DNA of 64,000 nt from Candidatus Aminicenantota bacterium. Lineage in GTDB: Bacteria > Acidobacteriota > Aminicenantia > JAMOAD01. The translations under genes and the position numbers were made by a program. The notes beneath the pieces were generated by a model. The model was not told the DNA's origin. It did not search any database and worked only from the letters and a program-made list of their open reading frames with translations. The stretch spans positions 1 through 64,000 of the forward strand of contig JAMOUT010000100.1 of assembly GCA_027061995.1 (NCBI GenBank), given 5' to 3'. This document shows positions 18,149 through 25,935 of the stretch, piece after piece; the first letter of the stretch is position 1, and every line of letters begins with the position of its first letter.

Positions 18149-18269
18149 TTCATTTAAACAGTTTCAATTTATTGATTGTATTGTGAAATAAAAACACGGA
18201 ATTTAAAGATGCAATAAATTATCTCATATTATTTATTTTAATTTTATCTTTTATTAATGAATAATCTAT

Positions 18270-19082
18270 TCAATAAGTAAGTTCGGTTTTAAAAAAGAAA
18301 TTCTTTTCTCTTATCAAAAGTATAATTGCAAATATTAAGAGTATTACAGTTTGTATTATTTTGCTGTCGGGATGTGTTGCAAATATTTCATTGAAATATC
18401 CCGCGGTAATATGAAAGACAATCGGAACAAATATATTTCTGTTAGCTTTATAATAAAGCCAATTCATAATAATCACAAAAGGGAAGATGCTTACAAGAAA
18501 ATTCAGGCTATGTATCCAACCTGTTACGACCAAATTACTTTGATAATAACCTTTGATAGTTGAAAGCGGGATGTGCCAAATCCCCCAGTAAAAAGCGAAG
18601 ATTACTGATGTATAAAAAAGATTAAATCTGTTTCTTAAAACATCGGTTCCGTATGTATGCCAACCCAGTTCTTCGATAAGCGGAGCCATAATAAGCAAAA
18701 ACCAGACGGGAAAAACACCCGATGAAAAAGTGTAATGTCCGGTTATTGCAAATTGATTAGCACTGTATCCGAACAATAGTGAGATAACCTGTGCGAGCAA
18801 AATACTGGCAAGCATTAAAAAAATTGTCAGGAATAGGTAAATCGGTTTTATTGAGCAAAAATTAAAGATTCTACCGCCCAAATCTTTTTTCAAACCTGTT
18901 TCCTTATGAATCATCCGAAAAGCTATTATCATGGGTGCCATAAGCCCGATAAATCCTAAAACTGACACCATAATCATATTTGGTTCCGGTTGATGACTGA
19001 GTTTTCCCGCTATAAGCCAGAATATCCAAGGTATAATTGTTACCAAGGCGTAAAAAAGAATAGGGTGTTTATAGTTTTTCAA
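18270..19082 (-). CDS. CPBP (CAAX/ABI) family intramembrane protease-like protein
   Basis: A 270-residue integral membrane protein with about eight helices. The ABI motifs are MAPLIEELGWHTYGT (motif 1), FAFYWGIWHIPLS (motif 2, Phe and His), and VFHITAGYFNEIF (motif 4, His). Motif 1 is normally EExxxR, but here the Arg position is His. Family members are glutamate-dependent membrane proteases or act in bacteriocin immunity and protein modification; the substrate is unknown. A strong Shine-Dalgarno (AAAGGAG) precedes the ATG. The gene sits 17 bases after the S33 hydrolase gene and is almost certainly co-transcribed with it. Confidence 0.85.
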   Translation of the reverse strand: MKNYKHPILFYALVTIIPWIFWLIAGKLSHQPEPNMIMVSVLGFIGLMAPMIIAFRMIHKETGLKKDLGGRIFNFCSIKPIYLFLTIFLMLASILLAQVISLLFGYSANQFAITGHYTFSSGVFPVWFLLIMAPLIEELGWHTYGTDVLRNRFNLFYTSVIFAFYWGIWHIPLSTIKGYYQSNLVVTGWIHSLNFLVSIFPFVIIMNWLYYKANRNIFVPIVFHITAGYFNEIFATHPDSKIIQTVILLIFAIILLIREKNFFFKTELTY

Positions 19083-19099
19083 TATTATTTAATTCTCCT

Positions 19100-20053
19100 T
19101 TACCTGTTTTTGATTTCACTTAAAAAAGCTCTGATCTCTTTGATATCCTGCTCGGGGTTATCTTGCATTGTCATGTGAGCGGCATTTTTTATTACGACAA
19201 ATTTTGAACCGGGCACCAAACTCGCATAATATTCTGTTGTTTCGGGTCTTGCTTCATCATACTCCCCGCAAATAAATAAAGTGGGCACTTTAATATTTGG
19301 AAGTTTTTTTGTAGCATCATAATATTGCAAGGTGCCTGTAAATGTAAATTCACTCGGACCATTCATGTGGGTATAAACTCGTTCGCCCAAATGAGCGAAT
19401 GTCTTCTTTATATCTTCCGACCACGGCAATTTTCGTGCAATATGCTGTTTATAATAGACCATCATGGCTTTTTGATATTCGGGGGCCTTAAAATCTTTCA
19501 ATTTTTCATATTTACGAATTATCTTTTGTAAATTATCGGGAAGTCGGCTCAACAATAGTTGTGAATCTCTTATCCATAGTTTTCCGCTTAAAGCTGGACT
19601 TGCAAAAATAATCGCTTTAATCCCCTCTGGATGGGCAAAATAATATTCAGCCGCCAAAATAGTTCCCCATGACTGACCATACAGATAAAAGTCTTTCAAT
19701 CCCAAAGCTTTTTTTACCTGATAAACCTCGTCCACATAAAACTTGATATTCATCTGCGATGTATCCATCTTCAGAGTGGAACGACCGCAACCGATTTGAT
19801 CAAAAAAGATAACGGGTCTGTCTTTACTAAGAGCTTCAAGAGGCCTTAAATAATATGAAGTTGCTCCAGGACCTCCGTGTAAAATCAGAATAGGCGTTTT
19901 ATCTCCCTCTCCTACGATTTTATACCATACTCTTCCCCCCGTAACATTAATATACCCTTCAACCGGTTCTATTTTCCGATTACTCTTACAGCTGATTAAC
20001 ATAAGTAATATAACAGGCAATACTAATAATTTTAATATTTTACTGTTTTTCAT
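19100..20053 (-). CDS. Lipoprotein alpha/beta hydrolase, proline iminopeptidase (S33) type
   Basis: A 317-residue protein. The N-terminus is a lipoprotein signal (LLVLPVILLMLISC, Cys about residue 22), so it is probably anchored to the envelope. The hydrolase body has the oxyanion HGGPGATSYYL, FFDQIGCGRS, nucleophile elbow YGQSWGTILAAEYY (Ser in GxSxG), acid FICGEYDEARPE, and the catalytic His in NAAHMTMQDNPE. The GGPG plus GQSWGG-like wording is that of prolyl aminopeptidases, which remove N-terminal Pro. True peptide specificity is unproven. No Shine-Dalgarno is well placed. An AT-rich -10-like box sits six bases upstream of the ATG. Confidence 0.85.
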   Translation of the reverse strand: MKNSKILKLLVLPVILLMLISCKSNRKIEPVEGYINVTGGRVWYKIVGEGDKTPILILHGGPGATSYYLRPLEALSKDRPVIFFDQIGCGRSTLKMDTSQMNIKFYVDEVYQVKKALGLKDFYLYGQSWGTILAAEYYFAHPEGIKAIIFASPALSGKLWIRDSQLLLSRLPDNLQKIIRKYEKLKDFKAPEYQKAMMVYYKQHIARKLPWSEDIKKTFAHLGERVYTHMNGPSEFTFTGTLQYYDATKKLPNIKVPTLFICGEYDEARPETTEYYASLVPGSKFVVIKNAAHMTMQDNPEQDIKEIRAFLSEIKNR

Positions 20054-20059
20054 AATTTT

Positions 20060-20088
20060 ATTTTACCCCTTTTCAATAATAAAGTCAT
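20060..20088 (-). promoter_or_regulatory. Possible promoter of the S33 hydrolase gene
   Basis: On the minus strand ATGACT (20088-20083), a 17-base spacer and TAAAAT (20065-20060) lie six bases before the ATG at 20053. The -35 matches consensus at four of six positions. The layout repeats the leaderless geometry seen elsewhere in the window. Confidence 0.35.
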
Positions 20089-20318
20089 CCCGAGTGAATT
20101 ATAAATTCAGATTTCGAATTATGATGCACTCGCCGGACAGGTCACCGACAATGATTGGTAAAGGCTACCGAATGCCGGCAAAACTTTAAGCTCCTAAGAT
20201 TGTCTTGCTTATTTAAAAAAGATAATCTTGAATATGAAAGATATAGAGATAATATTCTCTTGATTCCCATATATTTGAATAATTTATCATATTTTCATAT
20301 TTCCCCCTTTTTGATTTA

Positions 20319-20347
20319 TTGACTAAATCTTTTTAAAGATATACATT
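20319..20347 (+). promoter_or_regulatory. Candidate dnaE promoter
   Basis: TTGACT (20319-20324), a 17-base spacer and TACATT (20342-20347) give a plausible start near 20354, about 60 bases before the dnaE ATG. The -10 is only moderately like consensus. Confidence 0.4.
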
Positions 20348-20413
20348 ATTAAATTAAAATGCTAAAAATAATTAAGAAAAAAAATATTTATATGATTTTG
20401 TATCGGGTGGTAG

Positions 20414-23400
20414 ATGAATAATTTTGTCCATTTGCACCTGCATAGTGAATATTCGATTCTTGACGGAGCCATCAGAACAGATGAGTTGGTTCAAAGGGTA
20501 AAAAAACTTGGGATGCCGGGAGTTGCCGTAACCGACCATGGCAATATTTTCGGTGCGGTTCAATTTTTTTTTAAAGCGAAAAAAGCGGGGATAAAACCTA
20601 TAATAGGGGTTGAAACTTATGTTGCCAAAAAATCAAGACTTGAAAAAGATAAAGAGGGAAAAGGATATCACCATCTTACCCTTTTGGTGAAAAACAGGGT
20701 TGGTTATAAGAACCTGAATAAACTTCTTACCTCGGCTTATCTTGAGGGTTTTTATTGGAAACCGAGAATAGATAAGGAGATTCTTGAAAAACATTCGGAA
20801 GGACTTATCGGGATGTCCGCCTGTATTCAAGGGGAGATCCCCCAGCTCTTGTTAAAAGGGGAGATGGAAAAAGCTGTTGAAACAGCCCTTTGGTATCAAA
20901 AAACATTTAACGGAGATTTTTATATAGAGCTTATGGATAATGGGTATGAGAGTCAGAAAAAAGTCGCTCCTCTCTTAATTGAGGTATCCGAGAAAACGGG
21001 AATCCCCCTTGTTGTTACAAATGATGCTCATTATCTTAAAAAAGAGGATGCTTTTCCGCATAAAATACTCTTGTATCTTCAAACTCAGAAAACGATAAGC
21101 GAGCCGAATCCCATGGAATTTAAAACAGAGGAATTTTATGTAAAATCTCCGGAGGAGATGTTCTCCCTTTTTCCCGACCACCCGGAAGCATATGAAAATA
21201 CCGTTAAAATTCTCGAATCCATTGATTTTGAATATACTACAGAAGATGAAACCGGGAATAGATTATATTATTTGCCGGAGTTTAAAATACCCGAAGGATT
21301 TACGGAAAACAGCTTTTTTGAAAAAAAAGTGAGAGACGGTTTTTCGGAGATTGAAAAAAAACTTCACGAACTTAAAAATAAAGGTCTCCTTAAACATGAG
21401 ATAAAAGACTACTATGAGCGATTGGATTATGAGATCGGGGTTATTAAAAAGATGGGTTTTCCCGGGTATTTTCTTATTGTGCAAGATATAGTAAGTTCCG
21501 CAAAGGAGATGGGGGTTAGAGTAGGTCCGGGAAGAGGCTCGGCTGTCGGTAGTCTTGTTTCCTATTCCCTCGGAATAACAGAGCTTGATCCTTTGAAATA
21601 TGATTTGATTTTTGAGCGATTCTTAAATCCGGAAAGAATCTCCATGCCTGATATTGATATAGACATAGAGGGAAGAAGAAGAGATGAAGTGATAGAATAT
21701 GTCCGAAAAGCTTATGGGGAGGAAAAAGTTGCTCAGATTATAACTTTCGGGACAATGTCGGCAAGGGCTGTTTTAAGGGATGTGGGAAGGGTGCTTGAAA
21801 TCCCCCTTGCCGAAGTTGATAAACTCGCCAAACTTGTTCCAAACAGACCTAAAATAAAACTTGCCGACGGGATAAAAGAGGTGGGTGAACTTAAAGATGC
21901 GGCAACAAAAAACCCGAAATACAAACAACTCTTTGAAATAGCTCTAAAATTAGAGGGACTTTCGAGAAACACCTCAACCCATGCCGCAGGTGTGGTTATA
22001 TCAAGAGAGGAATTAACCGAATATGTTCCCCTTTATAAAGGTGGTGGTAAGGATGATGTTTCCACTCAATTTCCTATGGAGGATGTTGAAAGACTCGGAC
22101 TTTTGAAGATGGATTTGCTCGGGCTTAGGAATCTTACCATTATCTCGGATACACTTGATTTAATCAGAGAAAAAGATGGTGTTGAAATTGATATATCGGA
22201 TATCCCGCTTGATGAAAAAGATGTTTATAAAGTTTTTAAAAAAGGGTGGACGGACGGAGTATTTCAATTTGAAAGTAAAGGGATGAGAAAGCTTTTAAAG
22301 AAAGCGAAACCCTCGTCTTTGGAAGATTTAATAGCTCTTAATGCTTTATACAGACCCGGACCTTTAAATTCGGGAATGGTAGATGATTATGTTGAAAGAA
22401 AATTTAATGCCAAAAAGATTAAATATGATCATCCTCTCCTTGAAGATATTTTGAAGGAGACTTACGGAGTAATCGTTTATCAGGAACAAGTTATGAGAAT
22501 TGCAAATGTAATAGGCGGTTTTTCAATGGCGGAAGCGGATAAATTAAGAAAAGCTATGGGTAAAAAGATAAAAAGCATAATGGAAACAAGTAAAGAGAAA
22601 TTTATAAAAGGGGCTGTTGAAAAACAAATAGATAAAAAATTGGCGGAAAACATTTTTAGTAAGATGGAAAAATTCGCCGAATACGGATTTAATAAATCTC
22701 ACTCTACCGCTTACGCTTTTCTTGCTTATCAAACAGCTTATTTAAAAGTGAAATATCCGGCTCATTTTATGACGGCATTATTGAGAAATGAGGCGGATAA
22801 AGGTTCGGCAGGTCAGAATGAGATGGTGAAATATATCAATGATTGCAAAAAAGAGGGGATAGAAGTTTTACCACCCGATATAAATGTCAGTGGTGTTACC
22901 TTTACAATGGTGGATAATAAAACGATAAGATTCGGTCTCTCGGCTTTAAAAAATGTGGGGGGGAAAGCGGTTGAATCCATTATTAAAACAAGGGAAAATC
23001 TCGGGAGTTTCAGGAATCTTTCCGAATTTTTGTTTGAAGTTGACTCAAAAGCAATAAATAAAAGAATCCTTGAATCACTCGCAAAAGCGGGGGCTCTTGA
23101 TTCGATTCTCCCCTCGACAAGAAAAGATTTTATTGATGCACTGGATGATATTTTAAAAATGATTTCAAAATCAAAATCAATTAAAGGACCCACCCTTTTC
23201 AAACCTCAGTTCCCTGAAATCAAATACAGAATATCCGGAAGTGAATGGGAAGAGAGGGAATTATTGAGTAATGAAAAAGAGGTGCTCGGATATTTTCTCT
23301 CAAAAAGCCCTCTTGAAAAATATCAAAAAAAGATAGCTAAAATAATTAACACGAATATATCCGATCTTCTTGAAGATGACGGGGACAACATAAAGGAGAT

Positions 23401-23887
23401 TGTCAAAATAGCGGGAATAATTATAAAAAGCACGAGCAGAAAAAGAAGGAATAGAGTGATTTATAATATAACAATCGAGGATTTGACGGGCAGAATGGAA
23501 GTTCTTGCGATTGAGGAGAAGATAAAAGGCAAGGTTCATCTTCTTAAAGAGGATAATATAGTATGGATAAGAGGGAGATTCTCAGAGTTTAACAATAATA
23601 AGAATATATTTTTAGATGATATACTTTCCATTGATGAAGCATTGAATAAAAATATAAAACAACTTATCATAAACCTTGATTATGCTCTTTTACCAGTGGT
23701 TTCGGAAAAATTGTTTAAAGCTCTGGATAATTGGAGAGGAAATACAGCGATAACCTTTAAAATAAACTCCCCTTCAAAACATATTTTTGTAAAATCATAT
23801 GAAATCCCCGGAATAGACAGCTCAATCCAAACAATTGAAACCATTAAAAATATAATAGGTGAAAATAGTATTCAAATTATATATTAG
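20414..23887 (+). CDS. dnaE: DNA polymerase III alpha subunit
   Basis: The 1157-residue replicative polymerase has an N-terminal PHP domain (HLHLHSEYSILDG, VTDHGN, GVETYV, YHHLTLLV, MSACIQGE, TNDAHYL) and a catalytic core with VGPGRGSAVGSLVSY near residue 370 and PDIDIDIEGRRRDEV, which holds the catalytic Asp pair. The fingers and tandem helix-hairpin-helix region include ALYRPGPLNSGMVDDYVERK, EYGFNKSHSTAYAFLAYQTAYLK and LPPDINVS. An OB domain near residue 1000 (IAGIIIKSTSRKRRNRVIYNITIEDLTGR) precedes the C-terminus. It synthesises DNA at the fork with the clamp and the DnaX loader; dnaX itself is at 37509. All PHP metal-ligand positions look intact. The C-terminal tail is short. Confidence 0.97.
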   Translation: MNNFVHLHLHSEYSILDGAIRTDELVQRVKKLGMPGVAVTDHGNIFGAVQFFFKAKKAGIKPIIGVETYVAKKSRLEKDKEGKGYHHLTLLVKNRVGYKNLNKLLTSAYLEGFYWKPRIDKEILEKHSEGLIGMSACIQGEIPQLLLKGEMEKAVETALWYQKTFNGDFYIELMDNGYESQKKVAPLLIEVSEKTGIPLVVTNDAHYLKKEDAFPHKILLYLQTQKTISEPNPMEFKTEEFYVKSPEEMFSLFPDHPEAYENTVKILESIDFEYTTEDETGNRLYYLPEFKIPEGFTENSFFEKKVRDGFSEIEKKLHELKNKGLLKHEIKDYYERLDYEIGVIKKMGFPGYFLIVQDIVSSAKEMGVRVGPGRGSAVGSLVSYSLGITELDPLKYDLIFERFLNPERISMPDIDIDIEGRRRDEVIEYVRKAYGEEKVAQIITFGTMSARAVLRDVGRVLEIPLAEVDKLAKLVPNRPKIKLADGIKEVGELKDAATKNPKYKQLFEIALKLEGLSRNTSTHAAGVVISREELTEYVPLYKGGGKDDVSTQFPMEDVERLGLLKMDLLGLRNLTIISDTLDLIREKDGVEIDISDIPLDEKDVYKVFKKGWTDGVFQFESKGMRKLLKKAKPSSLEDLIALNALYRPGPLNSGMVDDYVERKFNAKKIKYDHPLLEDILKETYGVIVYQEQVMRIANVIGGFSMAEADKLRKAMGKKIKSIMETSKEKFIKGAVEKQIDKKLAENIFSKMEKFAEYGFNKSHSTAYAFLAYQTAYLKVKYPAHFMTALLRNEADKGSAGQNEMVKYINDCKKEGIEVLPPDINVSGVTFTMVDNKTIRFGLSALKNVGGKAVESIIKTRENLGSFRNLSEFLFEVDSKAINKRILESLAKAGALDSILPSTRKDFIDALDDILKMISKSKSIKGPTLFKPQFPEIKYRISGSEWEERELLSNEKEVLGYFLSKSPLEKYQKKIAKIINTNISDLLEDDGDNIKEIVKIAGIIIKSTSRKRRNRVIYNITIEDLTGRMEVLAIEEKIKGKVHLLKEDNIVWIRGRFSEFNNNKNIFLDDILSIDEALNKNIKQLIINLDYALLPVVSEKLFKALDNWRGNTAITFKINSPSKHIFVKSYEIPGIDSSIQTIETIKNIIGENSIQIIY

Positions 23888-23900
23888 TTTAGGAGGAATT

Positions 23901-24812
23901 ATGAAAAAAAATAATATTTTGATTTTTTTGTTAATCGGACTGTTCTTTTATCCCCTTTCTCTCAAATCCACGGATAAGTTCAGCTTCTCAATAGCAGCTG
24001 ACATGAGAAATTTCTCGGGAAAAGGTAACTATGATACTGATCAGTATTTTGCGGGAGTTGTAAAATCAATTAAAAGAGTATCTGACTCGGTTTTTATGAT
24101 TAGCCCCGGAGATATTGATCCCCCCTCTAAAATTTATTGGACAATTTCAAAATACCTTGGAAAAAATTATTTATGGTTTCCCGTTATAGGAAATCATGAG
24201 GCTGAGACTATAAGTGATATGGAGTGGTTGTTGAATTATCATATTGATAAAAACGGCAAACTTCCACCTAATATTGTCAGATGGGGACCCGAGCAATGCA
24301 AAAAAACAACATATTCTTTTGATTATAAAAACAGTCATTTTATAGTTATTGATGAGTATTGCGAAGGTTATAATAAACTTAAAAGCTCCGGAGGAAACAT
24401 AAGTAAGGAGTTATATGAATGGTTAAAAAAAGATATCGTGATAAATAGAAAACAAAATGTTTTTGTTATAGGTCATAGTCCCGCATATCCGATACCCGAT
24501 TATGAAAGTGTCAGAATGAGGCACGAAAACTCAAGTCTAAATAATCATCCTAAAAACAGAACAAAGTTTTGGAAATTATTAAAAGAGAATAAAGTTATTG
24601 CATATATTTGCGGTCATACCCATAATTACAGTATTACGGATATAGCGGGGGTTTGGCAGATAGATGCCGGCCATTCAAGAGGAATTGCGGATACAGGCTC
24701 AAAGAGCACTTTTATTATTATTGATGTCAATGGAGCAAAAGTTGGTTATAGAACATACAGATTAAACAAAAACGGCAGATATGAACTTTCGTATAAAGGA
24801 GCATTAAGATAA
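23901..24812 (+). CDS. Secreted calcineurin-like metallophosphoesterase
   Basis: ATG 23901 with a TTAGGAGGAA Shine-Dalgarno is the start; the frame open further upstream runs into dnaE. The 303-residue protein has a signal peptide (NNILIFLLIGLFFYPLSL). Metallophosphoesterase motifs follow: FSIAADMR (metal Asp; the usual following His is replaced by Arg), SPGDIDPP (GD), VIGNHEAE (GNHE), VIGHSPAYP (His) and ICGHTHNYS (GHxH). This binuclear-metal layout resembles purple-acid-phosphatase-type enzymes that hydrolyse phosphate esters outside the cytoplasm. The substrate is unknown. It lies 13 bases after dnaE and 15 bases before threonine aldolase, so they are probably co-transcribed. Confidence 0.85.
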   Translation: MKKNNILIFLLIGLFFYPLSLKSTDKFSFSIAADMRNFSGKGNYDTDQYFAGVVKSIKRVSDSVFMISPGDIDPPSKIYWTISKYLGKNYLWFPVIGNHEAETISDMEWLLNYHIDKNGKLPPNIVRWGPEQCKKTTYSFDYKNSHFIVIDEYCEGYNKLKSSGGNISKELYEWLKKDIVINRKQNVFVIGHSPAYPIPDYESVRMRHENSSLNNHPKNRTKFWKLLKENKVIAYICGHTHNYSITDIAGVWQIDAGHSRGIADTGSKSTFIIIDVNGAKVGYRTYRLNKNGRYELSYKGALR

Positions 24813-24827
24813 TTTAAGGAGGATACA

Positions 24828-25868
24828 ATATCTTATAAAGGATTTTCAGATTTTAGAAGTGATACTGTTACCAGACCTACGGAAGAGATGAGAAAAGCCA
24901 TGTTTGAAGCTGAGGTGGGAGACGATGTTCTCGGGGATGACCCTACGGTTCAAAAACTTGAAGAACTTGCGGCTGAAATTATGGGAAAAGAAGCCGCCCT
25001 TTTTGTTCCTACCGGAACTATGGGTAACACAATAGCCATAAAACTTGCCATAGGAGAAGGCAGGGAGATTATTCTTGAAGAGCATTCCCATATATATAAT
25101 TATGAGGCGGGAAATGTTGCAAGGATAGCCGGAAGTTTGCCGAGAGTTTTATCTTCCGACTCGGGAATAATACCGATTGACAAAATAGAATCCAATATTC
25201 ATAAAGGTTTAAGGGACCATATCCCGGAGACAAAGGGGATAGCTTTAGAAAACACCCATAATTTTTGGGGAGGGGTTCCGATTCCCGTCGATTATATTAA
25301 AAAAGTTTCGGAGATTGCAAAGGAAAACGAACTCCACTTTCATCTTGACGGAGCAAGGATATTTAATGCTGCGACAGCACTTAAAGTTGATGTAAAGGAG
25401 ATTGCGAAATATTTTGATTCTATAATGTTTTGCCTTTCAAAGGGGCTTGCCGCCCCCATTGGCTCCATGCTTACGGGTGAAAAGGATTTTATTGAAGAGG
25501 CGAGAATAGTTAGAAAATATCTCGGCGGAGGAATGAGACAGGTGGGGATAGTAGCAGCTGCGGGCATCATATCGATAAACACCATGACAAAAAGATTGCA
25601 CGAGGATCATATAAGAGCTAAAAAACTTGCGGAAGGGATTGTTGATATAAAAGAGATACGGGTTGACCTTGAAAAAGTTCAAACTAATTTTGTTATGATT
25701 CACTTAAAAACAATGACCTCGAATGATTTTTTAAAAAAAATAAGAGAGAAAAAAGTGCTTGCCCTCCCTTTTAATGATAAATTGGTCAGATTCGTAACTC
25801 ATAATGATATAGATGATAATGATATTAATTTGGTGATTGATACGATAAGAGCGGTATTTAAGAATTAA
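24828..25868 (+). CDS. ltaE: Low-specificity L-threonine aldolase, apparently with an AUA start
   Basis: The PLP enzyme cleaves L-threonine or allo-threonine to glycine and acetaldehyde. Fold-type I features are visible: FRSDTVTRPTEEM at the N-terminus, VGDDVLGDDPTV, AALFVPTGTMGN, LENTHNFWGG, FHLDGARIFNA (the PLP-binding Asp), and FCLSKGLAAPIGSM, where the Lys forms the Schiff base. The first in-frame ATG (24888) would delete the conserved SDTVTRPT segment. No ATG, GTG or TTG lies in frame upstream of it. AAGGAGG at 24816-24822 stands five bases before ATA at 24828, giving a 346-residue product of normal length. Either AUA is the true start or one base is miscalled. It follows the phosphoesterase gene. 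Confidence 0.85.
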   Translation: MSYKGFSDFRSDTVTRPTEEMRKAMFEAEVGDDVLGDDPTVQKLEELAAEIMGKEAALFVPTGTMGNTIAIKLAIGEGREIILEEHSHIYNYEAGNVARIAGSLPRVLSSDSGIIPIDKIESNIHKGLRDHIPETKGIALENTHNFWGGVPIPVDYIKKVSEIAKENELHFHLDGARIFNAATALKVDVKEIAKYFDSIMFCLSKGLAAPIGSMLTGEKDFIEEARIVRKYLGGGMRQVGIVAAAGIISINTMTKRLHEDHIRAKKLAEGIVDIKEIRVDLEKVQTNFVMIHLKTMTSNDFLKKIREKKVLALPFNDKLVRFVTHNDIDDNDINLVIDTIRAVFKN

Positions 25869-25876
25869 TCTTTTTA

Positions 25877-25905
25877 TTAACATTTATATTCTTTAATCGT
25901 ATATA
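25877..25905 (+). promoter_or_regulatory. Promoter of the S9 peptidase gene
   Basis: TTAACA (25877-25882), a 17-base spacer and TATATA (25900-25905) predict a start near 25912, followed by a GGAGG Shine-Dalgarno before ATG 25936. Confidence 0.5.
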
Positions 25906-25935
25906 TTACATGAATATTATATTCGGAGGTTTTAG

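Larger units (their letters stand above)
20054..20413. other. Intergenic region between the S33 hydrolase and dnaE
   Basis: About 360 bases without an ORF. The left part (about 20083-20200) is less AT-rich than its surroundings and starts GTCATCCCGAGTGAATT, wording seen in dispersed extragenic repeats of other bacteria. No second copy was seen in this window. The right part holds a dnaE promoter candidate. Confidence 0.4.
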
